From NCBI GenBank assembly GCA_947474275.1, contig CANJHY010000138.1, positions 1 to 12,893 of the forward strand: a DNA stretch of 12,893 bases. The letters run 5' to 3'. This DNA is from PALSA-1004 sp947474275 (lineage in GTDB: Bacteria > Pseudomonadota > Gammaproteobacteria > Burkholderiales > SG8-41). The notes under the pieces were generated by a model, which was not told the origin of the DNA, did not search any database, and saw only the letters and a list, made by a program, of their open reading frames with translations. Shown piece after piece: positions 7,358-12,893 of this stretch; within the stretch, counting starts at the first letter, position 1; each line of letters begins with the position of its first letter. The translations under genes and the position numbers were made by a program.

Positions 7358-8156
7358 TACTCTGAAAACCAAGAGCGAACGCATCGTCGCGCGGACGGAC
7401 GGCGCAGTCGGCTGGATGATTTTCAACAATCCGGCCAAGCACAACGCGATTTCGATGGACATGGCCGAAGCAGTGCCTTCGGTGATGCGCGATTTCGAAA
7501 ACGATCCGGCGATCAGGGTCGTAGTCATCGCGGGTTCCGGCGAAAAGGCATTTGCCGCGGGCTCGGACATTTCGGGTTTCGAGTCTGTGCGCGCCGATCC
7601 GCAGAAAAACCGCCATTACAACGACGTCAACGAGGCGTCGTATAACGCCGTCTACGAATGCAGTAAGCCGACCATCGCGATGATCCGCGGCTACTGCATA
7701 GGCGGCGGACTCGATTTCGCGACGAGCTGCGACGTGCGGTTTTGCTCCGACAATGCGGTGTTCGCGGTGCCGGCTGGCAAGCTGGGCCTCGGTTACGGCC
7801 ACGAAGGCATATTGCGTTTCGGACGCGTGATGGGATTGATGCGCGCGCGCGACCTGTTTCTGTCCGGACGTCGGTTGGGCGCTGACGAAGCGCTGCGGCT
7901 GGGACTGGTGCATCGCGTGATCGCGCTTGCCGAGCTTGAAGCCGAAACGACGGCCTATGCGCAGATGATTGCGGACAATGCGCCGCTTACCCTGGCTGCC
8001 ATCAAGCGTGCATTCCTGGAATACGAAAAAGATCCGGCGATGCGGAATCTGACGAGCGCGCAGTCCATGATAGACAAGTGCTTTCGCAGCAAGGATTATG
8101 TCGAAGGCCGCGCCGCGTTCGCGGCCAAGCGCAAGCCGCAATTCAAAGGCGAGTAA
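7350..8156 (+). CDS. Crotonase-superfamily protein, enoyl-CoA hydratase/isomerase-like
   Basis: The 268-residue product has crotonase-fold hallmarks: NNPAKHNAIS (26-35), the oxyanion-hole segment AFAAGSDI (68-75) and KPTIAMIRGYCIGGGLDFAT (106-125). These bind acyl-CoA and polarise its thioester. At the positions of the two catalytic glutamates of true hydratases (rat E144 and E164) it has D122 and A142, in PAGKLGLGYG. Simple syn-hydration is therefore doubtful, and another crotonase reaction is possible. An in-frame ATG at 7281 lies inside the inserted element and gives a non-family N-terminus. The ATG at 7350 is preferred although it lies in the element's right terminal repeat and has no good ribosome-binding site. 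The gene overlaps the following CoA-transferase gene by one base. Confidence 0.9.
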   Translation: MTSTLKTKSERIVARTDGAVGWMIFNNPAKHNAISMDMAEAVPSVMRDFENDPAIRVVVIAGSGEKAFAAGSDISGFESVRADPQKNRHYNDVNEASYNAVYECSKPTIAMIRGYCIGGGLDFATSCDVRFCSDNAVFAVPAGKLGLGYGHEGILRFGRVMGLMRARDLFLSGRRLGADEALRLGLVHRVIALAELEAETTAYAQMIADNAPLTLAAIKRAFLEYEKDPAMRNLTSAQSMIDKCFRSKDYVEGRAAFAAKRKPQFKGE

Positions 8157-9352
8157 TGAGCAGCGCCAAACCGCGGCAAGGGCCGCTCGCGCGTTTCAAG
8201 GTGATCGATCTCACGCGCGTGCGCTCCGGCCCCACAGCCGTGCGCCAGTTCGCCGATTGGGGCGCGGACGTGGTCCGCATCGAGTCGCCACCGGAATTGC
8301 ATTTGTCTGACGGCTGGGGTGGTCCGCGCGACGGGCCCGATTTCCAGAACCTGCAGCGCAACAAACGTTCTCTCACGCTCAATTTCAAAGACCCCGACGG
8401 GCTGGCGATTTTCCGCAAGCTCACCGACCGCGCCGACGTGGTAGCGGAAAATTTTCGTCCCGACGTGAAGTTCCGGCTTGGCATTGATTACGCGACGTTG
8501 AAGCAAACCAATCCGAGCCTCGTGTATGCGAGCATTTCCGGTTTCGGCCAGGACGGACCGTACGCGAAGCGTGCAGGCTTCGACCAGATCGCGCAGGGTA
8601 TGGGCGGCTTCATGTCGATCACCGGCGAAGCGGGCCGCGGGCCGATGCGCGCCGGGATCGCGGTCGCGGATTCCGCGGCCGGACTCTACTGCGCGCTCGG
8701 CGTGATGACGGCATTGCTTGAGCGTGAAAGCTCGGGCGAAGGGCAGTGGGTGCAGGTGAGCCTGCTGCAGGCGATGATTGCGCTGCTCGATTTCCAGGCC
8801 GCGCGCTGGCTGGTCTCGCATGAAGTGCCGGGGCAGACCGGCAACGACCATCCGACTTCGATCCCGACCGGCGTCTTCCCGACGCGCGACGGCCACATCA
8901 ATATAGCGGCGGGCGAGCAGGCGATGTGGGAGAGGCTGTGCCGCGCACTGGGTGCCGAAAAGCTGCTGAAGGAAGTTGATTTCTCGACCGGCGAACTGCG
9001 CTCGCAGAACCGCGCGGCGTGCAACCGCGCGCTGTCCGAATTCACTGCGACACGAACGTCCGCGGCATGGCTGCAGATATTCGAACCGGCCGGCGTGGCG
9101 GCGGGGCCGATCTACAGGATGGACGAGGTGTTTTCCGACCCGCAGGTGCAGCATTTGAACATGGCGGTGCCGGTCAAGCATCCGCTGGCGGGCGATATTG
9201 AACTCGTCGGCCAGCCCTTCACGCTCACGCGCACGCCAAGCGAAATACGCAGCACGCCGCCGCAATGCGGCGAGCACACGGACGAAATTCTGCGCGAACT
9301 CGGATATCGTGACGCCGAAATTTCTGACCTGCGCAAACGACTGGTGATCTGA
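8156..9352 (+). CDS. Class III CoA-transferase (CaiB/BaiF/formyl-CoA transferase family)
   Basis: This 398-residue enzyme has the N-terminal CoA-binding segment FKVIDLTRVRSGP (14-26) with FADWGADVVRIE, then NKRSLTLNFKDPDG, VAENFRP and SISGFGQDGPY. D172 in AVADSAAG lines up with the catalytic aspartate 169 of formyl-CoA transferase (in LGDSNTG), so it should be active. The C-terminal half has GVFPTRDGHINIA and GEHTDEILRELGY. It would move CoA between carboxylic acids in the cytoplasm, producing or consuming the acyl-CoA handled by the crotonase. The ATG at 8156 shares its A with the upstream TAA (TAATG), and AAAGG (8145-8149) serves as ribosome-binding site, so translation is coupled. An in-frame extension to 8078 would run through the crotonase gene and is not credible. 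Donor and acceptor acids are unknown. Confidence 0.93.
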   Translation: MSSAKPRQGPLARFKVIDLTRVRSGPTAVRQFADWGADVVRIESPPELHLSDGWGGPRDGPDFQNLQRNKRSLTLNFKDPDGLAIFRKLTDRADVVAENFRPDVKFRLGIDYATLKQTNPSLVYASISGFGQDGPYAKRAGFDQIAQGMGGFMSITGEAGRGPMRAGIAVADSAAGLYCALGVMTALLERESSGEGQWVQVSLLQAMIALLDFQAARWLVSHEVPGQTGNDHPTSIPTGVFPTRDGHINIAAGEQAMWERLCRALGAEKLLKEVDFSTGELRSQNRAACNRALSEFTATRTSAAWLQIFEPAGVAAGPIYRMDEVFSDPQVQHLNMAVPVKHPLAGDIELVGQPFTLTRTPSEIRSTPPQCGEHTDEILRELGYRDAEISDLRKRLVI

Positions 9353-9354
9353 CT

Positions 9355-9957
9355 ATGACCTATAGCCGGGACAACCCGAGCGCGAAGTACCGCCAGATGG
9401 TCGCCCTTTACCGCGAGCTGCATACCAAGGGCGAGCAGGTGCTGGGCTTGACGTCGGATGAGACCTATCCCGGCGTCAACCTGCTGCCGCATACCAGGCG
9501 CATCAAGGACCTGATCGACCAGACGGGCGCGCGCACCGTGCTCGATTACGGCTGCGGCAAAGGCTATCAGTACGATCTCCCAAACGTAGAGATACCGGGA
9601 GCAGGCAGGCGCGACAGCGTAATCGATTACTGGGACATCGACGAAGTGCGTTGCTACGATCCTTGTTATGAGGCCTGCTGCCACTTGCCGGAAGGCAAGT
9701 TCGACGGCGTCATTTCAACCGACGTGCTGGAACACTGCATTGAAGAAGACATTCCGTGGATAGTGGCGGAAATGTTCGCTTACGCCAACCGCTTCGTGTT
9801 CGCGGCGATTGCGTGCTATCCGGCCAAGACGACTTTGCCGAACGGCGAGAATGCCCACACCACCGTCCGTCCGCTCGAGTGGTGGAAACAGGTTTTTACC
9901 GACGCCGGCAACAAGCATCCGGAAGTGATGTGGAAGTTGTTCGTCGAGGAGCACTGA
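9355..9957 (+). CDS. Class I SAM-dependent methyltransferase
   Basis: The 200-residue product has the Rossmann-type methyltransferase signature VLDYGCGKG (62-70, motif I). YDP (101-103, with the acidic residue for the SAM ribose) and FDGVISTDVLEHC (116-128, motif IV region) follow. About 45 residues of polar helix-rich sequence precede motif I, and the C-terminus is short. It starts two bases after the CoA-transferase stop, so it is almost certainly the last gene of the same transcript, translated by coupling since no good ribosome-binding site is seen. The acceptor molecule cannot be predicted: methylation of a pathway intermediate, of a small molecule or of an unrelated target is possible. 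The gene is unusual company for a CoA-based catabolic set. Confidence 0.85.
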   Translation: MTYSRDNPSAKYRQMVALYRELHTKGEQVLGLTSDETYPGVNLLPHTRRIKDLIDQTGARTVLDYGCGKGYQYDLPNVEIPGAGRRDSVIDYWDIDEVRCYDPCYEACCHLPEGKFDGVISTDVLEHCIEEDIPWIVAEMFAYANRFVFAAIACYPAKTTLPNGENAHTTVRPLEWWKQVFTDAGNKHPEVMWKLFVEEH

Positions 9958-9960
9958 GCG

Positions 9961-9977
9961 GCAGCACTTGGTGCTGC
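9961..9977. terminator. Hairpin at a convergent gene junction, possible bidirectional terminator
   Basis: GCAGCAC (9961-9967) and GTGCTGC (9971-9977) form a perfect 7-bp stem with a TTG loop. It lies in the 29-bp gap between the ends of the methyltransferase gene and the minus-strand FAD oxidase gene. No run of T follows on either strand, so an intrinsic terminator is only suggested by position and stem. Confidence 0.4.
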
Positions 9978-9986
9978 GCGGAAAAT

Positions 9987-11393
9987 CTACAGCCGCACGA
10001 CCTTGCCGGGATTGAACAGATTGTCCGGATCGAGTGCGTGCTTGATTGAGCGCATCACCGAAACCGCGTCGCCGTGCTCGGCATCCAGAAAATCCAGTTT
10101 GCCGACGCCGATGCCGTGTTCGCCGGTCGAAGTACCGCCCATCGCAAGAGCGCGCATGACGACGCGGTGATTGATGGCTTCGGCCTCATCGAGGTCGGCC
10201 TGGTTCTTGGCGTCGACCAGGATCACCAGATGGAAATTGCCGTCGCCGACGTGGCCGAAGAGGGCTATCGGCATCGAGGCTTTGGCGATATCTTCGTTCG
10301 TTGCGGCAATACATTCCGCGAGTCGCGACACTGGTACGCAAACGTCGGTTGCCACGCCGCGGTTCCCCGGGCGCAACTGCATGCACGCGAGATAGGCATC
10401 GTGGCGCGCCTGCCATAGCCGGGTGCGTTCTTCCTGGCGCGTTGACCATTCGAAATCAAGCCCGCCGTTTTCGCTGGCGATGGCCTGCACCGTTTTCGCC
10501 TGTTCTTCCACGCTGGCCGGGGTGCCGTGAAATTCGCATAGCAGCATCGGCACTTCACGCAGGGTGAGCTTGCTGTAACGATTGACCGCCTTGATGGTCA
10601 GCGCGTCCAGCAGCTCGCAGCGCGCAATCGGTACGCCCATCTGGATGGTTTCGATGACAGTGCGCACCGCTTCATCGACGCCGGGGAACATGCAGATGGC
10701 GGCCGATACCGCTTCGGGCTGGGGATGCAGGCGCAGTATGACTTCGGTGATGACGCCCAGCGTGCCTTCGCTGCCGACAAAGAGGCGCGTGAGGTCGTAG
10801 CCGGCGGATGATTTGCGCGCGCGGCCGCCGGTGCGGATCACGCGGCCGTCGGCCAGCACGACGGTGAGCCCCATGACGTTTTCGCGCATGGTGCCGTAGC
10901 GCACGGCGTTGGTGCCCGAGGCGCGCGTCGCCGCCATACCGCCGAGAGTCGCGTCGGCGCCGGGATCGATGGGGAAAAAGAGGCCGCTGTCGTGCAGATG
11001 CTTGTTGAGTTGCTTGCGCGTGACGCCGGCCTGCACGGTGACGTCGAGGTCATCGACATTCACCTTGAGTATCTGGTTCATACGCGTGAGGTCGAGCGCG
11101 ACGCCGCCGTGGATGGCCAGCACGTGGCCTTCGACCGAACTGCCGGCGCCAAACGGAATCAGCGGGACATGGTGCTGCGCGCACAGTTTGACGATGGCCG
11201 CGACTTCTTCGGTCGTCTGCGCGAATACAACTGCATCGGGCGGCGCATGCGGATGCGCGGACTCGTCCTTGCCGTGATGTGCGCGCACCGCGTCGGAAAC
11301 GCTGACGCGCTCACTGAGCAGTGCGCGCAATGTGTCGAGCAGCGGCGCGGGCAGCGGTTTCTTCAGCGCGGAAGGGTGAGCGGGCTGGTTCAT
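9987..11393 (-). CDS. FAD-linked oxidase, D-lactate dehydrogenase (cytochrome)-like
   Basis: The 468-residue product is a complete VAO/PCMH-type flavoenzyme. The FAD loop is PFGAGSSVEGH (80-90), followed by IDPGADATLGGMAATRASGT (142-161), which packs on the flavin. The FAD-oxidase C-terminal domain has GHVGDGNFH (380-388), GEHGIGVGK (424-432) and the closing DPDNLFNPGKV. These features match D-lactate dehydrogenases of the Dld/LDHD type and related D-2-hydroxyacid oxidases. The enzyme would oxidise D-lactate or a similar 2-hydroxyacid and pass electrons to a carrier. No signal peptide is seen. Glycolate is an alternative substrate, given glcD at the left edge and glyoxylate genes upstream. 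It lies 169 bp downstream of glxR, beyond a tandem repeat. No strong ribosome-binding site precedes the ATG at 11393. Confidence 0.88.
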   Translation of the reverse strand: MNQPAHPSALKKPLPAPLLDTLRALLSERVSVSDAVRAHHGKDESAHPHAPPDAVVFAQTTEEVAAIVKLCAQHHVPLIPFGAGSSVEGHVLAIHGGVALDLTRMNQILKVNVDDLDVTVQAGVTRKQLNKHLHDSGLFFPIDPGADATLGGMAATRASGTNAVRYGTMRENVMGLTVVLADGRVIRTGGRARKSSAGYDLTRLFVGSEGTLGVITEVILRLHPQPEAVSAAICMFPGVDEAVRTVIETIQMGVPIARCELLDALTIKAVNRYSKLTLREVPMLLCEFHGTPASVEEQAKTVQAIASENGGLDFEWSTRQEERTRLWQARHDAYLACMQLRPGNRGVATDVCVPVSRLAECIAATNEDIAKASMPIALFGHVGDGNFHLVILVDAKNQADLDEAEAINHRVVMRALAMGGTSTGEHGIGVGKLDFLDAEHGDAVSVMRSIKHALDPDNLFNPGKVVRL

Positions 11394-11478
11394 TGAAAGC
11401 GGTTATGGGTGATGTGCGATAGGCAATGGGTGATGCATCAATATCAACTATACCCGCTTATCGTCCTGTAGCCGTTTT
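11394..11478 (-). promoter_or_regulatory. Leader of the FAD oxidase gene with two ATGGGTGATG motifs and a possible -10 box
   Basis: On the plus strand ATGGGTGATG occurs at 11405-11414 and again at 11426-11435. On the minus strand, the direction of transcription, these read CATCACCCAT and can pair with units of the neighbouring G-rich heptad array. TATAGT (minus strand, plus coordinates 11447-11452) resembles a -10 box about 55 bp before the ATG, but no good -35 box precedes it. A separate promoter for the oxidase gene is possible, not shown. Confidence 0.25.
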
Positions 11479-11560
11479 CCCATTACCCATTACCCATTAC
11501 CCATTACCCATTACCCATTACCCATTACCCATTACCCATTACCCATTACCCATTACCCAT
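11479..11560. repeat. Tandem repeat of CCCATTA, 11 full copies plus CCCAT
   Basis: Eleven identical heptads follow each other without interruption, then a partial twelfth that changes to CCCATCAC next to the glxR stop codon (11563-11565). On the minus strand, which is the sense strand for glxR and the FAD oxidase gene, the unit reads TAATGGG. That gives twelve GGG tracts separated by four bases, a pattern that can fold into G-quadruplexes. Perfect identity of all copies suggests recent slippage or amplification. It is too short-period and lacks spacers, so it is not a CRISPR array. Confidence 0.97.
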
Positions 11561-11562
11561 CA

Positions 11563-12447
11563 CTACTTTGCTACGTCGTGATTCGCCATTTTTTCGAGAG
11601 CTTTCACCATTGCCGAGTGGTCCCACTTGGCGCCGCCATTGGCGCTGCATGAATTGAAAAGCTCCTGTGCGGTCGCCGTATTGGGCAGCGAGACGCCGAG
11701 GGCGCGCGCGCCGGCGAGAGCGAGCGAAAGGTCCTTCTGATGCAGCTCGATGCGAAAGCCCGGATCGAACGTGCGCTTGATCATGCGTTCGCCGTGGACT
11801 TCGAGTATGCGCGATGCGGCAAAGCCGCCCATCAGCGCCTGGCGCACTTTGGCTGGATCGGCGCCGGCCTTGGATGCGAACACCAGCGCTTCGCTCACTG
11901 CTTCGATGTTGAGCGCGACGATGATCTGGTTGCACACCTTGCAGGTCTGGCCGTCGCCATTGCCGCCGACCAGCGTGATGTTTTTGCCCATCAGCTCGAA
12001 CACCGGCTTGACCTTATCGAACGCCGATTGCGGGCCGCCAATCATGATAGTCAGTGCCGCATTCTTGGCGCCGACTTCGCCGCCCGAGACCGGCGCGTCG
12101 AGATATTCGCAGCCCAGGCCATTGATGCGCTTGGCATAGCCCTTGGTTTCGATTGGCGAAATCGAACTCATATCAACGACGATCTTGCCTTTGGAGAGGC
12201 CTTCCGCGACGCCGTTCGCAGCGAAGAGCACTTTCTCTACATCCGGCGTGTCCGGCACCATGACGATGATGATGTCGGACTTCTGCGCGACTTCTTTTGC
12301 GCTGGCGCACGCAACGCCGCCTGCGGCGGTGAGTTCTGCCGGCACGCTGCTGCGTGAATTCAGGAACAGATTGTGCCCGCCCTTGATCAGGTTCGCCGCC
12401 ATGGGCTTGCCCATGATGCCGAGACCGATGAATCCGATATTTGCCAT
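11563..12447 (-). CDS. glxR: Tartronate semialdehyde reductase (2-hydroxy-3-oxopropionate reductase)
   Basis: This 294-residue enzyme belongs to the 3-hydroxyisobutyrate dehydrogenase family. The N-terminal NAD(P)-binding motif is GFIGLGIMGKPMAANL (5-20). The substrate-binding DAPVSGG follows at 117-123. The catalytic lysine K170 and N173 sit in GDGQTCKVCNQ. It would reduce tartronate semialdehyde to D-glycerate in the cytoplasm. The assignment over other family members rests on hydroxypyruvate isomerase directly upstream, the usual hyi-glxR pair of the glyoxylate carboligase pathway; GarR is the same activity in glucarate breakdown. The ATG at 12447 is preceded by GGAGTGAG (minus strand, 12454-12461), with the nearer GAG about seven bases away. 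The stop lies two bases from the CCCATTA repeat. Confidence 0.92.
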   Translation of the reverse strand: MANIGFIGLGIMGKPMAANLIKGGHNLFLNSRSSVPAELTAAGGVACASAKEVAQKSDIIIVMVPDTPDVEKVLFAANGVAEGLSKGKIVVDMSSISPIETKGYAKRINGLGCEYLDAPVSGGEVGAKNAALTIMIGGPQSAFDKVKPVFELMGKNITLVGGNGDGQTCKVCNQIIVALNIEAVSEALVFASKAGADPAKVRQALMGGFAASRILEVHGERMIKRTFDPGFRIELHQKDLSLALAGARALGVSLPNTATAQELFNSCSANGGAKWDHSAMVKALEKMANHDVAK

Positions 12448-12479
12448 TTTTATCTCACTCCAGTTAAAAATCTAAAAGC

Positions 12480-12634
12480 TTCACCGCAATGGACGCGAAG
12501 GACGCAAAGGAAAGCCATTAAATACTTCAATTTTATTGTTTGCGTAATTTTGAAAACGGATCAATCGAAGGATTCGATATGTAGGGTTTGCCCTTGTTTT
12601 CCCTTCGCGTCCTTTGCGTCCTTCGCGGTTCAAG
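12480..12634. repeat. Palindromic element of GGACGCRAA units in the hyi-glxR gap
   Basis: The left arm, about 12483-12514, contains ACCGCAATGGACGCGAAGGA and continues with CGCAAAGGAAA. The right arm, about 12597-12634, holds the near-complement TTCGCGTCCTTTGCGTCCTT. The arms are built of 9-bp GGACGCGAA/GGACGCAAA units and are separated by about 82 AT-richer bases. Inside these is a perfect short hairpin, ATCGAA-GGA-TTCGAT (12564-12578). The right arm overlaps the hyi stop codon (12630-12632). The element fills nearly all of the 182-bp gap and would fold into a long hairpin in a hyi-glxR transcript. It differs in sequence from the elements at 4999-5106 and 7226-7357. Confidence 0.75.
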
Positions 12635-12893
12635 ATTTGTATTTCTGAAACCAACCAAGGCCGTCAACAGTTTTGCCGGCCGGTTTGTATTCACAGCCTA
12701 TCCAGCCCTGGTAGCCGAGCTTGTCGATATGCGGCAGCAAATAGCCGTAATTGATTTCGCCGGTGCCGGGCTCGTGGCGGCCCGGTGTGTCGGCGAGCTG
12801 CATATGCGGAATAAGTTTGAGATGCTTCTCGATGGTCGGTGCGAGATCGCCTTCCATGATCTGCATATGGTAAATGTCGTACTGCACGAACAG
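12630..12893 (-). CDS. hyi: Hydroxypyruvate isomerase, C-terminal part (runs off the right edge)
   Basis: The open frame enters from the right edge and gives 87 residues before the TGA at 12630-12632. It begins LFVQYDIYHMQIMEGDLA, then has HMQLADTPGRHEPGTGEINY and GWIGCEYKPAGKTVDGLGWF. These match the C-terminal third of Hyi, a TIM-barrel isomerase that interconverts hydroxypyruvate and tartronate semialdehyde. The glutamate in CEYKP and the histidine and aspartate of QLAD and its surroundings belong to the metal/active site in this family. The apparent GTG at 12887 is an internal valine, not a start. The neighbouring glxR supports the call. The gcl gene for glyoxylate carboligase is expected further right, outside the window. 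Confidence 0.92.
   Translation of the reverse strand: MFVQYDIYHMQIMEGDLAPTIEKHLKLIPHMQLADTPGRHEPGTGEINYGYLLPHIDKLGYQGWIGCEYKPAGKTVDGLGWFQKYKS

Noticed and set aside
8762..8773. A glutamine (Q205, in VSLLQAM) at a position where I first expected the catalytic aspartate of the CoA-transferase
   Set aside because: Recounting remembered formyl-CoA transferase sequence places catalytic D169 in LGDSNTG, which aligns with D172 of AVADSAAG here. The catalytic residue is present.
8096..9277. A 393-codon open frame on the minus strand opposite the CoA-transferase gene
   Set aside because: Its translation is arginine- and histidine-rich with no family motifs, while the plus strand encodes a complete CoA-transferase. 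It is a shadow frame of high-GC coding sequence. The same applies to long antisense frames at 1384-2403, 3484-4398 and 7128-8141 and to the plus-strand frame at 354-1370.
11479..11560. The heptad array as a CRISPR or a telomere-like end
   Set aside because: Units are 7 bp with no spacers, and bacterial genes continue on both sides, so it is an internal tandem repeat.
12885..12893. The GTG at 12887 as the start of a small 85-residue gene
   Set aside because: The frame stays open to the window edge, and the residues upstream (LF before VQYDIYHMQ) match the interior of hydroxypyruvate isomerase. It is a truncated larger gene.

Overview
The window looks like a piece of a high-GC betaproteobacterial chromosome, most likely Burkholderiales or a close relative. 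The main reasons are three tandem periplasmic Bug/TctC-type solute-binding proteins, a family greatly expanded in that group, together with glycolate/glyoxylate genes of betaproteobacterial type. Taxonomy is inferred from gene content only.

Layout. The left edge (1-263, minus) holds the N-terminal end of a glycolate oxidase GlcD subunit. A 148-bp divergent intergenic region leads into a nine-gene plus-strand block (412-9957). It encodes three Bug solute-binding proteins, a HyuB-type subunit, a HyuA-type subunit, a crotonase-fold (enoyl-CoA hydratase-like) protein, a class III CoA-transferase and a small SAM-dependent methyltransferase; that is eight complete genes, all reading the same way with short gaps or overlaps except around hyuA. 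A convergent junction with a small hairpin follows. The right part (9987-12893) is on the minus strand: an FAD-linked D-lactate dehydrogenase-type oxidase, tartronate semialdehyde reductase (GlxR/GarR) and the C-terminal part of hydroxypyruvate isomerase (Hyi), which runs off the right edge.

How the genes fit together. Hyi and GlxR belong to the glyoxylate carboligase route (tartronate semialdehyde to glycerate), and GlcD makes glyoxylate from glycolate. These minus-strand genes therefore flank a plus-strand catabolic cassette on both sides. The cassette reads as uptake (Bug proteins, without their TctA/TctB membrane partners here), an ATP-dependent or hydrolytic first step (HyuAB), and CoA activation and processing (CoA-transferase, crotonase). 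The substrate cannot be read from the sequence.

Non-coding structure is unusually rich. The whole hyuA-crotonase gap is a TA-flanked 132-bp palindromic element with 15-bp terminal inverted repeats. Removing it in silico, with one TA, recreates a GTGA stop/start overlap in the correct frame, so the present ATG of the crotonase gene appears to have been supplied by the inserted element. A related, more degraded palindrome lies between hyuB and hyuA. A 7-bp tandem repeat (CCCATTA, about 11.7 copies) fills part of the glxR-dld gap and is G-quadruplex-capable on the transcribed-sense strand. A third palindromic element, built of GGACGCRAA units, lies between hyi and glxR.
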